From an uncultured Kangiella sp. (GTDB lineage: Bacteria > Pseudomonadota > Gammaproteobacteria > Enterobacterales > Kangiellaceae): a stretch of DNA of 64,000 nt. The stretch lies in assembly GCA_947498625.1 (NCBI GenBank), contig CANMKR010000002.1, positions 558,001 to 622,000 of the forward strand, written 5' to 3'. The position numbers were made by a program, and so were the translations under genes. Under the pieces are notes generated by a model. That model saw nothing but the letters and a program-made list of their open reading frames with translations. It was not told the origin of the DNA and searched no databases. Numbering within the stretch: the first letter of the stretch is position 1; each line of letters begins with the position of its first letter. Shown here piece after piece: positions 1 to 8,668 of the stretch.

Positions 1-103
1 CTTTAACCGCCTTGGCTTCTTCTTTTTGTACTGATTCGCTGCCTTTATCGCATGCAGTTAAAAACACAGCAGAAACAGCAAAGCTGATAGCTAGTTTATT
101 CAT
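1..103 (-). CDS. lipoprotein, N-terminal fragment
   Basis: The window opens inside a minus-strand gene and only its first 34 codons are visible. They encode a short positively charged start (MNKLAIS), a hydrophobic stretch and a lipobox ending in LTAC at residue 18, followed by a Lys/Glu/Ser-rich segment (DKGSESVQKEE). This is a typical lipoprotein signal peptide with a linker, so an envelope lipoprotein is likely. The function cannot be told because the mature domain lies outside the window. The 154 bases between it and the next gene show nothing beyond AT-rich DNA. Confidence 0.75.
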   Translation of the reverse strand, partial: MNKLAISFAVSAVFLTACDKGSESVQKEEAKAVK

Positions 104-257
104 TTGCTAAATACTCGTGGTTTATATTAATTTTAGTAGTGCATTTAATAACACAAATAACCGAAAAAAACAGTCATTTCTGTCTATATTTATTTAAGTT
201 ATTGAATTTTACTACCCTTCTCAGACCAACTTTATGTAACAATTTATGAAATTGAAA

Positions 258-1535
258 TCACAGTGCTGGCTGTTCTAACTTTTGTTCATTGTCTTGGGAT
301 TGTTTGATCATTAAGGTTTGTTGCTTTCTAGTGGCTAGCATTAAGATAACCGAGGCCATTACTAAAACCGCTCCGATTAAAATAACTAAAGTAGCGCTAA
401 TAACGCTCAGTGGACCGCCAACAATTGATATAATGACGTTGGTGATGCAAAAAACCGAAGTTTGTAATCCCATAACTTTACCCTGCCCTAAATGACCAAA
501 ATACTTCGACAAGTAAGTTGGCACCATACCGTTAGCAATAGCAATCCAGCCACCTATTAGGAAGAAAATTGGATAGATATAGACTTCATTAGAAAAGGGC
601 TGAATAGCAAACAAGACCGCCAAAGCGGCCCCTCCTATAATCATCGATTTGATTTCGCCATATTTGAAATTGACTTTATCAACGACAAAACTACTGACAA
701 TAATCATGCAGGCAGTCAAAGCAACGGTTGCCCAAGCAATGCCACGACTATCAAATTGTAAGTTATCGACAAACCAAACGGGATAAAAATCATAAAAAGC
801 ATTTAAGCCCATCGAATATAAAAAATAAAACCAGAATATTGGTAAGACTTCTTTATGCTTCAATACGGTTAAAGAGTTGTTTTTCCGGATAAGCAGCCAA
901 AACTCTAGCTTGGCTTGGCCGGTTTCAGTTTTAGTATTTTTATGGCGAGCTTCGATGGTAAAATAGACCATTACAAAAGCAATGGCGATACCTACTGCTG
1001 CGATATTAAATACATTGGCAACCCCATAAACCATTAAGAAACCACCGATAAGTGGTCCAATTAACCAGCCTGCATAGGTCGATGCATAAACAAGGGAGAT
1101 AGCTTTAGTACGTTCTATATGCGGATGTAATTCGGCGCCAATAGCTCGAGCAATAGAAATATTACCCTCGCAAATGCCGGTGACTAATCTTGCTACAGTA
1201 AAGGCAATAAAGGACTCATAAATGACCGCTATGGCTGTTAGTAAATAGCCAATAAAGCTACCAAATAAAGTAAGCAGTAAAACTTTTCGACGACCATAGT
1301 GATCTGATAGCGCTCCAACAAAAATACTTCCTATGAGTAAGCCTAGTGGGTAAATCGCTAGTGAAAAACCCAGTAATACCTTGGGGTGAATACCCAGAAA
1401 ATTAGTAAGTTCATTCGGTGCTTGTTCTAGAAAGTATGGAGCCAACACAGGATATGGCATAGCAATACCTGCAGTGCCCAGTAACGATATGACCATCACA
1501 CTGGCAAGCACTAATCTGGCTTTTTTTGGCCCCAT
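258..1535 (-). CDS. MFS transporter
   Basis: The 425-residue protein has the length and about twelve hydrophobic segments of a major facilitator superfamily drug:H+ antiporter-like carrier. The loop 2-3 signature is clear around residues 74-85 (GALSDHYGRRKV). The start at 1535 has an AGGGA ribosome site just upstream. It is the last gene of a tightly spaced minus-strand run, 36 bases after egtD, so it may export or import a product of that operon such as ergothioneine or a derivative. That substrate is inferred from position only; nothing in the sequence identifies the cargo. Confidence 0.85.
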   Translation of the reverse strand: MGPKKARLVLASVMVISLLGTAGIAMPYPVLAPYFLEQAPNELTNFLGIHPKVLLGFSLAIYPLGLLIGSIFVGALSDHYGRRKVLLLTLFGSFIGYLLTAIAVIYESFIAFTVARLVTGICEGNISIARAIGAELHPHIERTKAISLVYASTYAGWLIGPLIGGFLMVYGVANVFNIAAVGIAIAFVMVYFTIEARHKNTKTETGQAKLEFWLLIRKNNSLTVLKHKEVLPIFWFYFLYSMGLNAFYDFYPVWFVDNLQFDSRGIAWATVALTACMIIVSSFVVDKVNFKYGEIKSMIIGGAALAVLFAIQPFSNEVYIYPIFFLIGGWIAIANGMVPTYLSKYFGHLGQGKVMGLQTSVFCITNVIISIVGGPLSVISATLVILIGAVLVMASVILMLATRKQQTLMIKQSQDNEQKLEQPAL

Positions 1536-1571
1536 AAGATCCCTATTTTTTATTGATATATTTTTGCTTTA

Positions 1572-2516
1572 CTAGCGGTTTATCGATTTAAAATAATTTA
1601 CACTAAAAAGTCTATCTTTATCGAACCAAGACTTTATCAATTTAAAGCCTGATTTGTTAGCCATATTGATAATATCTTCTTCGGTGAATTTATAAGAGTT
1701 TTCCGTATGAATAGTTTCACTCTGCTCGAATTTAATGGTTTGACCTAATAATTTCACAGTTTGCGGGCTGTTACTGATTAAATGCATTTCAATACGTCTC
1801 AACGAGTCATTATAAAATGCTCTATGTGAAAACTCACTGATATCAAAGTCAGCATTAAACTTTTCATTTAAATTAAATAGCATATTCAAGTTAAATGCCG
1901 CGGTGATTTGCCTAGAATCATTATAGGCTGGCTCTAAAATGGATTTAGCTTTATGCAAATCCATACCGATTATCACGCCACCATCATCACCAACCAACTT
2001 GCGCATATTCTTTAAAAACTTAATGGCATTTTCTGGCTCAAAATTTCCGATGGTAGAGCCTGGGTAAAAAACAAACTTAGGTTCATTAGCAACGCTTTCC
2101 CCTAAAACAATAGGTTTTGAGAAGTCGCTAACGATAGGCTGAACATTAAGCCATGGGAAATCTTCTTTTAGTTCTTGAGCTGCTTGATTCAAAAAACGCC
2201 TAGAGACATCTTGAGGGAAAAAAGCCTTAGGTTTTAACTCATCCAATATTAAGCGTACTTTAGAGCAATTGCCCGCTCCAGGCTCAATTAAAACGACCTC
2301 TTGTCCAATATAAGAAGCAATTTCAGCAGTGTTGTTTTTTAATATCTCTATTTCCGTACGAGTCGGATAATACTCTTCTACGGTGGTGATTTTTTCAAAA
2401 AGCTCAGAACCTTTCTTGTCATAGAAATACTTCGGGTTAAGACTTTTTTGTTTTTTTGTTAAACCGTTCAAGAGTTCTAATTCTTCAAGGTTTAATTCTA
2501 GTTCAGTTGTTTTCAT
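1572..2516 (-). CDS. egtD: L-histidine N(alpha)-methyltransferase EgtD
   Basis: EgtD trimethylates the alpha-amino group of histidine with S-adenosylmethionine to give hercynine, the first step of ergothioneine synthesis. The 314-residue length suits the family. Seen in the sequence: the N-terminal YFYDKKGSELFEKIT segment near residues 30-44, the SAM-binding EPGAGN loop near 78-83 and the family motif FYPGSTIGNFEP. It lies 6 bases downstream of egtB on the same strand, which confirms the pathway. No strong ribosome site is visible before its ATG, so translational coupling to egtB is plausible. Confidence 0.93.
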   Translation of the reverse strand: MKTTELELNLEELELLNGLTKKQKSLNPKYFYDKKGSELFEKITTVEEYYPTRTEIEILKNNTAEIASYIGQEVVLIEPGAGNCSKVRLILDELKPKAFFPQDVSRRFLNQAAQELKEDFPWLNVQPIVSDFSKPIVLGESVANEPKFVFYPGSTIGNFEPENAIKFLKNMRKLVGDDGGVIIGMDLHKAKSILEPAYNDSRQITAAFNLNMLFNLNEKFNADFDISEFSHRAFYNDSLRRIEMHLISNSPQTVKLLGQTIKFEQSETIHTENSYKFTEEDIINMANKSGFKLIKSWFDKDRLFSVNYFKSINR

Positions 2517-2522
2517 TGTATT

Positions 2523-3815
2523 TTATAAATCTCTTGCTAATCGTATCCCGGAGAATTGCCATCTAGCATCCGGATAAAAGAAGTTTCTGTAACTAGAACG
2601 AATATGCTCGCTAGATGTTACACAAGAACCGCCTTTTAATACCTGCTGATTACACATAAATTTACCGTTATATTCTCCGACCGCCCCTTTTGCAGGATTA
2701 AAGCCTGGATGAGGTCCGTAAGCGGTTGAAGTCCACTCCCAAACATCACCAAACAGTTGTTTCACCTCAAAGGACTGCTCACATAGCTTCGGCTGCAAAC
2801 ATCCTGATTCAACTAAGTTACCTCTAATTGGGAACTTACTAGCAACATGCTCCCATTCCGCTTCGGTTGGTAAACGAGCATTACTCCATCTTGCAAAGGC
2901 ATCTGCTTCATAAGCGCTGACATGGGATACTGGGGCATCTAAATTTAATGGCTGTACACCATTGAGACCGTATTGATACCAAGCGCCATCGCGTTTAAAC
3001 CAATATAAAGGGCATTTCCAAGCTTGTGATTTGACTGTGGCCCAACCATCACTTAACCAATAATCAGGCAAGCTATAGCCATTAGCTTCAATAAATTGCA
3101 AATAGTCCGCATTAGTTACAAGTCTATCGGCAATTTCGAAAGCTTGCAGATAGACCTTGTGTTGCGGGGTTTCATTATCAAAAACAAAACCGTTATTCAT
3201 ATCATTAACACCAAGAGTGCTCAATTGTTCTGCATAAGCAATCCACTTTATAGGATTAACTTGCTGACTTTTGTCTTGGTAAATTTTCTCGGCAACCTGA
3301 GTTTGGTATGACGGTAACAAAGGGTTTTGATACCAGTTGTATAGAAGATCCGTAAAAAAGAGTTCCTGATGTTGCTGCTCATGATTAATGCCTAAAATCA
3401 ACAAAGACGCTATGTCATCGGGCACTTGCTCGAAAGACTCAATCAACTTTAGGATCCGGCTGTTAATGTTTGAACGGTATTCATACACTTCTTTAACCGT
3501 AGGGCGAGATAATAAAGAGCGCTTCGCTCTTAAAAATTGCTCTCCGACACCGTTGTAATAAGAATTAAATAAATACTCATAGTGCTTATTAAAAGGAATA
3601 AATTTTTGTTCGTTCGTTTTTAAAATAAAGGTTTCAAAAAACCAACTGGTATGGGCTAAATGCCATTTTGCGGGGCTGGTATCTGCAATCGCTTGCAAGC
3701 CGTAGTCTTCTATTTCTAAAGGCTGACAATAAGTTTCACTGTGCTGCCTTACTTTCAAAAATTGTGCGAGTAACTGCTGTTTATTAGCTAGGCTCAACCG
3801 TATTTCAGAACTCAA
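2523..3815 (-). CDS. egtB: ergothioneine synthase EgtB (sulfoxide synthase)
   Basis: EgtB is a non-haem iron enzyme that uses oxygen to join hercynine to a thiol donor (gamma-glutamylcysteine or cysteine) as a sulfoxide. The 430 residues show the two family domains: an N-terminal DinB-like helical part with the iron histidines (WHLAH at 51-55 and HEQQHQE at 145-151), and a C-terminal formylglycine-enzyme-like fold with GDVWEWT and LKGGSC motifs ending in RNFFYPDARWQFSGIRLARDL-type sequence. It lacks the C-terminal methyltransferase of OvoA. Its first 11 bases overlap the PhzF-like gene. No EgtA, EgtC or EgtE gene is in the window. Confidence 0.93.
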   Translation of the reverse strand: MSSEIRLSLANKQQLLAQFLKVRQHSETYCQPLEIEDYGLQAIADTSPAKWHLAHTSWFFETFILKTNEQKFIPFNKHYEYLFNSYYNGVGEQFLRAKRSLLSRPTVKEVYEYRSNINSRILKLIESFEQVPDDIASLLILGINHEQQHQELFFTDLLYNWYQNPLLPSYQTQVAEKIYQDKSQQVNPIKWIAYAEQLSTLGVNDMNNGFVFDNETPQHKVYLQAFEIADRLVTNADYLQFIEANGYSLPDYWLSDGWATVKSQAWKCPLYWFKRDGAWYQYGLNGVQPLNLDAPVSHVSAYEADAFARWSNARLPTEAEWEHVASKFPIRGNLVESGCLQPKLCEQSFEVKQLFGDVWEWTSTAYGPHPGFNPAKGAVGEYNGKFMCNQQVLKGGSCVTSSEHIRSSYRNFFYPDARWQFSGIRLARDL

Positions 3816-4668
3816 AAATCGCTCCTAATTCACAAATTATGCCAAGATTACCACTTATCCAAATTTTATTCTCGGCAGCTTTTGAAAAAATAAGTCCTCC
3901 TTGATTGGATAACTGCAAGGCCTTATAACTTGATTTTCTAAGTTTAGGATGCCAATAGCTGGTTAAAACACGAACCGCAGAGCCGGTTGCCGGGTCTTCA
4001 TCAACACCGTGCTGCGGGGCGAAATAACGCAAATTAAAATTGCTGTGACCATCGCCTTTTTGGGTCGCGATTAAAGCTCTGGAACTGTTATCTTTTAACT
4101 GCTTAACATTAACATCAAGCCCTTTTAAATCTTTAGTCGCTGGCCATTCCGCTATTAAATAGCCGTTACTATCTCCCACTGCCGTGACTTTATTAGGAAT
4201 TTCGTTAAAGACATTTTTCAACCAAGGATATTTGGAATCTAGCTCTGCTCTATTAGCAACGCCATTTGCAATAGATACAGGAGCAAACCCTAACCAAACT
4301 TGATTTGAAATTTTGAAATCAACCCGCATTGATGGCAGTTCGAGCTGATATCCAGCCGTTAGCAACTGCTTCATTTTTAAAATATTCAGCAGAGCTAATA
4401 ACCCATGACCACAAACTTGGATTTCATGAGTCTGGTTAAATATCCTCGTATTACAGAGTGTGTCCTCACTGACTTTATTGATAAGGTGAAAAACCGTCGC
4501 ATTGGCAGGGCTTTCTGCTGCCACTTGTTGCATTTGACTATCATTTAATGGCTTTGATAAGAGATAGACATCCGCGCAGCTTCCTTCGAGCAGAGCCGAT
4601 GGGTTTTGGATATTTTTAGCTTGCGTATCTGCGTTAGAGAAAACGCTAACACGATGTCCCGAATCCAT
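3805..4668 (-). CDS. PhzF-like isomerase family protein, altered catalytic site
   Basis: PhzF-family proteins are two-lobed isomerases or epimerases with a diaminopimelate-epimerase fold. The family is recognised from CGHGLLA near residue 87 and DEDPATGSA in the second lobe. By eye, the place where PhzF has its catalytic glutamate (usually S-E-T-x-F) reads N-A-T-V-F here, so the acid/base residue seems to be alanine, and the N-terminal strand is also divergent. The gene sits 9 bases after the aldo/keto reductase gene and overlaps egtB, so it belongs to that operon. Family confidence is good; the reaction is unknown. Confidence 0.75.
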   Translation of the reverse strand: MDSGHRVSVFSNADTQAKNIQNPSALLEGSCADVYLLSKPLNDSQMQQVAAESPANATVFHLINKVSEDTLCNTRIFNQTHEIQVCGHGLLALLNILKMKQLLTAGYQLELPSMRVDFKISNQVWLGFAPVSIANGVANRAELDSKYPWLKNVFNEIPNKVTAVGDSNGYLIAEWPATKDLKGLDVNVKQLKDNSSRALIATQKGDGHSNFNLRYFAPQHGVDEDPATGSAVRVLTSYWHPKLRKSSYKALQLSNQGGLIFSKAAENKIWISGNLGIICELGAIFEF

Positions 4669-4677
4669 AAAAGAAAA

Positions 4678-5625
4678 TTATATTAATTCTTTAAATGATT
4701 CTATCATCAATTTTCGTGTTTTGTGATCGGGTAGCTCTCCATAACCAGCTAACATATTAGCTTTCAAGTGTTTTACTTTGCTAGTAGCGGGAATAGCGCA
4801 AGTGACTGCAGGATGGGATATAGCAAACTTTAGATAAAACTGAGCCCAAGACTTGCAACCCAATTCTTGCGCGTATTCAGGCAACTGTTGACCTTTGCTA
4901 AAGCCAAATAAACCATTAAAGGGACGGTTTACAATCACTGCAATCCCTCTATCTAGTGCTAATGGCAGTAGTCGATTCTCAACAGCTCTGTCTTTAACAT
5001 TATAAGTTAATTGGACAAAGTCTAATGGTTCAGTGGCTAGTATTTTCTCAAGTTCAGAATGACTTCGGCCATGAGAAGTAGTAATACCTATATGCTTAAC
5101 AATGCCCTCTTCCTGCCAGTTTCTTAAAGTATCAAGATGTGGTTTCCAGTCTACAAGATTATGGATTTGCATTAAGTCGAATGCATTTATTCCCCAAAGA
5201 TCCATAGACTGGTGCATCTGATCTATGCCGTCTTGCTTTCCACGAGTCCAAACCTTAGTGGTTGAAAAGAGTTCATTAGGATAATCTAAATTCTTCAAGC
5301 AATGTCCGATCATTTGCTCAGAGGTTCCATACATAGGCGAAGAATCAATCATAGTTCCGCCAAGCTTAAAAAAAGTTTCGATTAGCGCAGTACACTTTTT
5401 TATGTTTTCTGGGGTTAAATCAAGGCTGATGTTACGACTGGTTCCAAAACCAATCAGCGGTATAGATTGACCGGAAGAAGGGATTTTATTTGTTAAGATT
5501 CTACTCTTTTCTAAAACAGAATCAGTGGCCAAATCTTTCTTAGATTTCATTTTAGAAAAAGCTAGTGGCGTCATCCCAGCAGACGTTAGCAAGGAAATTG
5601 ATTTAGTAAATTGTCGTCTATTCAT
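4678..5625 (-). CDS. Tat-exported aldo/keto reductase
   Basis: The 315-residue protein begins with a twin-arginine signal (NRRQFTKS, then a hydrophobic stretch), so it is probably exported folded to the periplasm. The rest is an aldo/keto reductase barrel. The expected tetrad is visible: Asp and Tyr in MIDSSPMYG, Lys in STTKVWT and His in MQIHN. The NADPH-binding end has AIPATSKVKH. It lies 24 bases after the DUF4407 gene and 9 bases before the PhzF-like gene. A periplasmic reductase that would need NAD(P)H is odd; related Tat-exported AKRs exist, but their cofactor supply is unclear. Substrate unknown. Confidence 0.85.
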   Translation of the reverse strand: MNRRQFTKSISLLTSAGMTPLAFSKMKSKKDLATDSVLEKSRILTNKIPSSGQSIPLIGFGTSRNISLDLTPENIKKCTALIETFFKLGGTMIDSSPMYGTSEQMIGHCLKNLDYPNELFSTTKVWTRGKQDGIDQMHQSMDLWGINAFDLMQIHNLVDWKPHLDTLRNWQEEGIVKHIGITTSHGRSHSELEKILATEPLDFVQLTYNVKDRAVENRLLPLALDRGIAVIVNRPFNGLFGFSKGQQLPEYAQELGCKSWAQFYLKFAISHPAVTCAIPATSKVKHLKANMLAGYGELPDHKTRKLMIESFKELI

Positions 5626-5649
5626 AATGAGTCATTAACCTTACAATCA

Positions 5650-7158
5650 CTAGAAGGATACGGTTTCCATCTCACGAGCTTTTGACAGTCGTTCTTCTCG
5701 TGATTGACGATGCTCTTCTTCTGCAACTTCCATTAAGGTTTTTTCTTCCATTAGAGCAATGTTCATTTTTCGATACATCTTCAATGAGTAGAAACTAAAA
5801 GGACTAAAGAATAACTTAATGATCACTGGCATTAACTCTATAGCAATAAAGAATATTTTCAGTAACCAACTAAATAGAATAGCTGCCTGACCTATCTCAG
5901 GATCATTGTGTATGCTTTGCAACCCTAAATAACGTCTCAGAAAGCCTGTTTTAACCTCATAAAACAAACCATCATTAACTAGAGTAACTCTATATTCTTC
6001 TAGCTTTTGTTGCTTTTTCTCTATTTGAAAATCGAGCTGTGTTTTAGCTTCTAAAATACTCGCTTCAAGGTTAACCAAAGTGCTAGTGTTAGACTCAAAA
6101 TCTACAGCGCCCTGAGCAACTAAATTAGACTCTTTTTGCACTTCATTGACACTATCAGTAGCGCTAACGATTTGCGGCGACAAAGCATCGAGCTTTGTTT
6201 TAGAATCCGTCAGGCGAGTTTGCAAAATAGTAATTTGCTGCTCCAAATCAGTGTAGGTCTTCACCGCTCTTTGATATTTAGGTCCTTCTGTAGGTGCGCG
6301 GCCATCCTTACCGGTTCTTTCCAGTAAAGCCTCATTAAACCAGAAATCATATTCTTTCCGCGAATCAGCAATTCGTTGATTAAGGGTGGCAATTTCAGAA
6401 ATTAATACCTGTTGGGACTTCTGCAGCTCACTTAAATTGGTCTGCTTTACATTTAAGTTATTCCTAAGCACATCAGGATCAGATGACTGCTCAGTAGCCT
6501 TATAACTATTAATATTGTTACGCAATTGATCAATCTGAATCTGCAAATCCGCTATTCTCTTTTTATCTACATCAATAGCGGTATCGAGTTCTTTTTCATA
6601 ATCATTGAGCCTAGCAAAATATTCACGGTTATTTTGGTTTGACTCTTTTTGAATTTGCTCATCTATAGCGGTCGATTGTAAGCTGATTTCAGCTAAAGTC
6701 GCCAAACCAATAGCAATAATTAGGGAATAAATAATTCTAGGAATAAGACCCACGAGAGTTCTTATTGGCAAGCCATTTTTAAAAGGGTTACGTAAGGCCC
6801 AGTCGGAACCAATAATGGCTTGATCAAGGAAAAATAAAGTCAGGGCAAAAATAAAACCTATCACTATGGCGGCAGTTGTTCCCAAAAATAAAGAAACACC
6901 ATAGGAAAAAAGCATAAAAGTAAAAGCGAAAGTTACTAATTGGCGCCCTACCATGGCATATGCCAACATACGATCGTATTTCCCGCAATCGGCTAATACC
7001 TGGGAATCGGTAAGAGACAAAAATGAAATGATTTTGAAAAAAAGCGAATCTTTTTGATTTTCTTTGCTGTCTACTTGTGTAGATTCTTCCGCTGTTTGCT
7101 CCTTTGCTTCGTCATTAGCTCCTTTACCAGCATGCCCCTCGTTTGCTTGATCTGTCAT
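5650..7158 (-). CDS. DUF4407 membrane protein with long coiled coil
   Basis: This 502-residue protein matches the DUF4407 architecture. A conserved soluble start (LADCGKYDRMLAYAMVGRQ) leads into two or three membrane helices. A central charged Gln/Glu/Lys-rich coiled coil runs from about residue 170 to 390, and a final hydrophobic segment (about 415-445) precedes a charged cytoplasmic tail. The family has no settled function. It is the first gene of the minus-strand run that continues into the reductase and the egt genes, so co-transcription is possible, but a functional link is not shown. Confidence 0.8.
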   Translation of the reverse strand: MTDQANEGHAGKGANDEAKEQTAEESTQVDSKENQKDSLFFKIISFLSLTDSQVLADCGKYDRMLAYAMVGRQLVTFAFTFMLFSYGVSLFLGTTAAIVIGFIFALTLFFLDQAIIGSDWALRNPFKNGLPIRTLVGLIPRIIYSLIIAIGLATLAEISLQSTAIDEQIQKESNQNNREYFARLNDYEKELDTAIDVDKKRIADLQIQIDQLRNNINSYKATEQSSDPDVLRNNLNVKQTNLSELQKSQQVLISEIATLNQRIADSRKEYDFWFNEALLERTGKDGRAPTEGPKYQRAVKTYTDLEQQITILQTRLTDSKTKLDALSPQIVSATDSVNEVQKESNLVAQGAVDFESNTSTLVNLEASILEAKTQLDFQIEKKQQKLEEYRVTLVNDGLFYEVKTGFLRRYLGLQSIHNDPEIGQAAILFSWLLKIFFIAIELMPVIIKLFFSPFSFYSLKMYRKMNIALMEEKTLMEVAEEEHRQSREERLSKAREMETVSF

Positions 7159-7395
7159 ATATTGCCACCCGTCCCATTATTTTCCATGTCACTTTAAGCT
7201 GTTAGTTTTCACTAACTAATAGAAATATGACACAGATAATATTTCCAAGTTCTATAACTTTTGTAAATATTTGTAACTCTAATGAGAAATTAATCAAAAT
7301 GTGAAGTCGATTAAGCTAATTATTACTAAAACAGGGTTCAATTTACTTTCAAAAAATATACAAACGATGAAAGATTCGCAAATGAGGGGAACATT

Positions 7396-7965
7396 GTGAA
7401 AAAAATTATCAATCTGCTATTACTGGTTTCTTTAGCATCAATCTTATCAGCTTGCTCCACTATCAAAGGCTCCACCGTTGCTGAAAAGAGAAGCTACGTC
7501 ACTAACATGCAGCAGGAAACGCTTGCTCAGCTTTATCAAAAACATCCAGAAGCGCGCTCAGAAATTGCAGGATCAGCCGGCTATGCGATTTTTAGTAATA
7601 TTAATACCAACATCATTTTTATAACCACCAGTGGCGGATATGGTGTTGCTACTAATAACGCTAGTCGCCATCAAACCTTTATGAGAATGGCTGGTTTCGG
7701 TGTTGGTTTAGGCGCTGGTGTCAGGGATATGCGCTTGATTATGATTTTTAATAAAGCCCATGATTTAGAAAGTTTTATTGATAACGGTTGGGATCTGTCT
7801 GGTCAGGCAGGAGCCTCAGCACAGTCATCGGATCAAGGAGGACATGTTAATGCTTCCAAATCCATAGATTTTGATATCAAGACTTACCAAATCACGCAAG
7901 CTGGATTATCCGTTGAGGCAACCATTGATGGCACTAAATTCTGGCAAGATGAAGAGCTTAACTAG
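7396..7965 (+). CDS. YSC84/SYLF-like lipoprotein
   Basis: The 189-residue product starts at GTG, supported by GAGGGGA about 6 bases upstream. Residues 1-20 form a lipoprotein signal ending in LSAC. The mature part resembles YSC84-related (SYLF) lipid-binding proteins: a central Gly-rich block (GFGVGLGAGVRDMRLIMIF) and a hydrophobic, Ala/Gly-rich body. In bacteria such proteins are envelope lipoproteins of unknown role. It is followed 85 bases later by a small membrane protein on the same strand, perhaps in one transcript ending at the hairpin near 8640. Confidence 0.7.
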   Translation: MKKIINLLLLVSLASILSACSTIKGSTVAEKRSYVTNMQQETLAQLYQKHPEARSEIAGSAGYAIFSNINTNIIFITTSGGYGVATNNASRHQTFMRMAGFGVGLGAGVRDMRLIMIFNKAHDLESFIDNGWDLSGQAGASAQSSDQGGHVNASKSIDFDIKTYQITQAGLSVEATIDGTKFWQDEELN

Positions 7966-8050
7966 TTGTTATAGTTGGTTAATTATTGAATTTTATTAAA
8001 GTTTTGTTGTCTATTAATTATACGTTTTGAGCCATTTGGAGGGCACAGGT

Positions 8051-8587
8051 ATGGGACAATTACTCTACGAATCGGATGAGTTTATTCACTTAGAAGAAAC
8101 TTATAATGATCTAAAAAGGCATGGTATCGAAGATAAAGATCTGCATGTTTTTGCAAAACAACAAGGCAAAGTCCTCAGACACGGTCTGAATGCGGCTAAT
8201 TTTTGGTACAAGACCAATTTAGTACATGGCGCTATCAATGGCCTTTATATTGGCATTCTTGCAGGATTATTGCTGTCTGCGGTTTTAACCTATAGCAACT
8301 TTTTTGAAGGTAACTATGGAACCAGCGGTTTTATTTTAACGATGCTGTTAGGCGTTGGCTTTGGGGCTTGGCTGGGCGGTTTTTTAGGACTGCAATCAAG
8401 GAACCATCAGCTTAAGAAATACTACAAGTATGTGGATGAAGGAAAGTACTTATTGCTAATAGATGCTCGCGGTAAAGATGTAGACAATATCAAGCAAAGT
8501 ATTTTACATCATCATCCTCAATTGAAATTTCTTTCTGCGGATATTGACACTATAGTTCCTTTTGAGACCTTTCAAACCAGTCATTAA
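8051..8587 (+). CDS. 178-residue membrane protein, paralogue 1
   Basis: I place the start at ATG 8051 because GGAGG lies 9 bases before it; a longer reading from TTG 8027 would put the ribosome site inside the gene. The product has a soluble N-terminal part, two Gly-rich membrane helices in the middle (IGILAGLLLSAV and MLLGVGFGAWLGGFLGL) and a soluble C-terminal part. A close paralogue of exactly the same length is at 14067. Shared blocks are GK(V/I)LR-GLN-ANFWYKTN and the VPFE end. The layout is reminiscent of DUF1269/YflT-type stress proteins, but I do not recognise the family with certainty. Confidence 0.7.
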   Translation: MGQLLYESDEFIHLEETYNDLKRHGIEDKDLHVFAKQQGKVLRHGLNAANFWYKTNLVHGAINGLYIGILAGLLLSAVLTYSNFFEGNYGTSGFILTMLLGVGFGAWLGGFLGLQSRNHQLKKYYKYVDEGKYLLLIDARGKDVDNIKQSILHHHPQLKFLSADIDTIVPFETFQTSH

Positions 8588-8612
8588 AGCTAACATACAA
8601 TATAAATTTACC

Positions 8613-8641
8613 TAAAAGCGCTAATTATTTAGCGCTTTTTT
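8613..8641 (+). terminator. intrinsic terminator
   Basis: AAAAGCGCTAA, a short loop, then TTAGCGCTTTTTTG form a GC-containing hairpin with a run of T on the plus strand, 25 bases after the 178-residue protein gene. The A-run on the other side makes it partly usable for the convergent gene at 8669 too. Confidence 0.85.
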
Positions 8642-8668
8642 GTAGTGATACTTATTTTAGCTTTTTAG

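Noticed and set aside
2523-3815. EgtB considered as SenA of a selenoneine cluster or as OvoA
   Set aside because: No SenB or SenC gene nearby, EgtD is adjacent, and the C-terminal methyltransferase of OvoA is missing.
8027-8050. Upstream TTG start for the 178-residue protein
   Set aside because: It would place the GGAGG ribosome site inside the coding region and break the exact length match with its paralogue.
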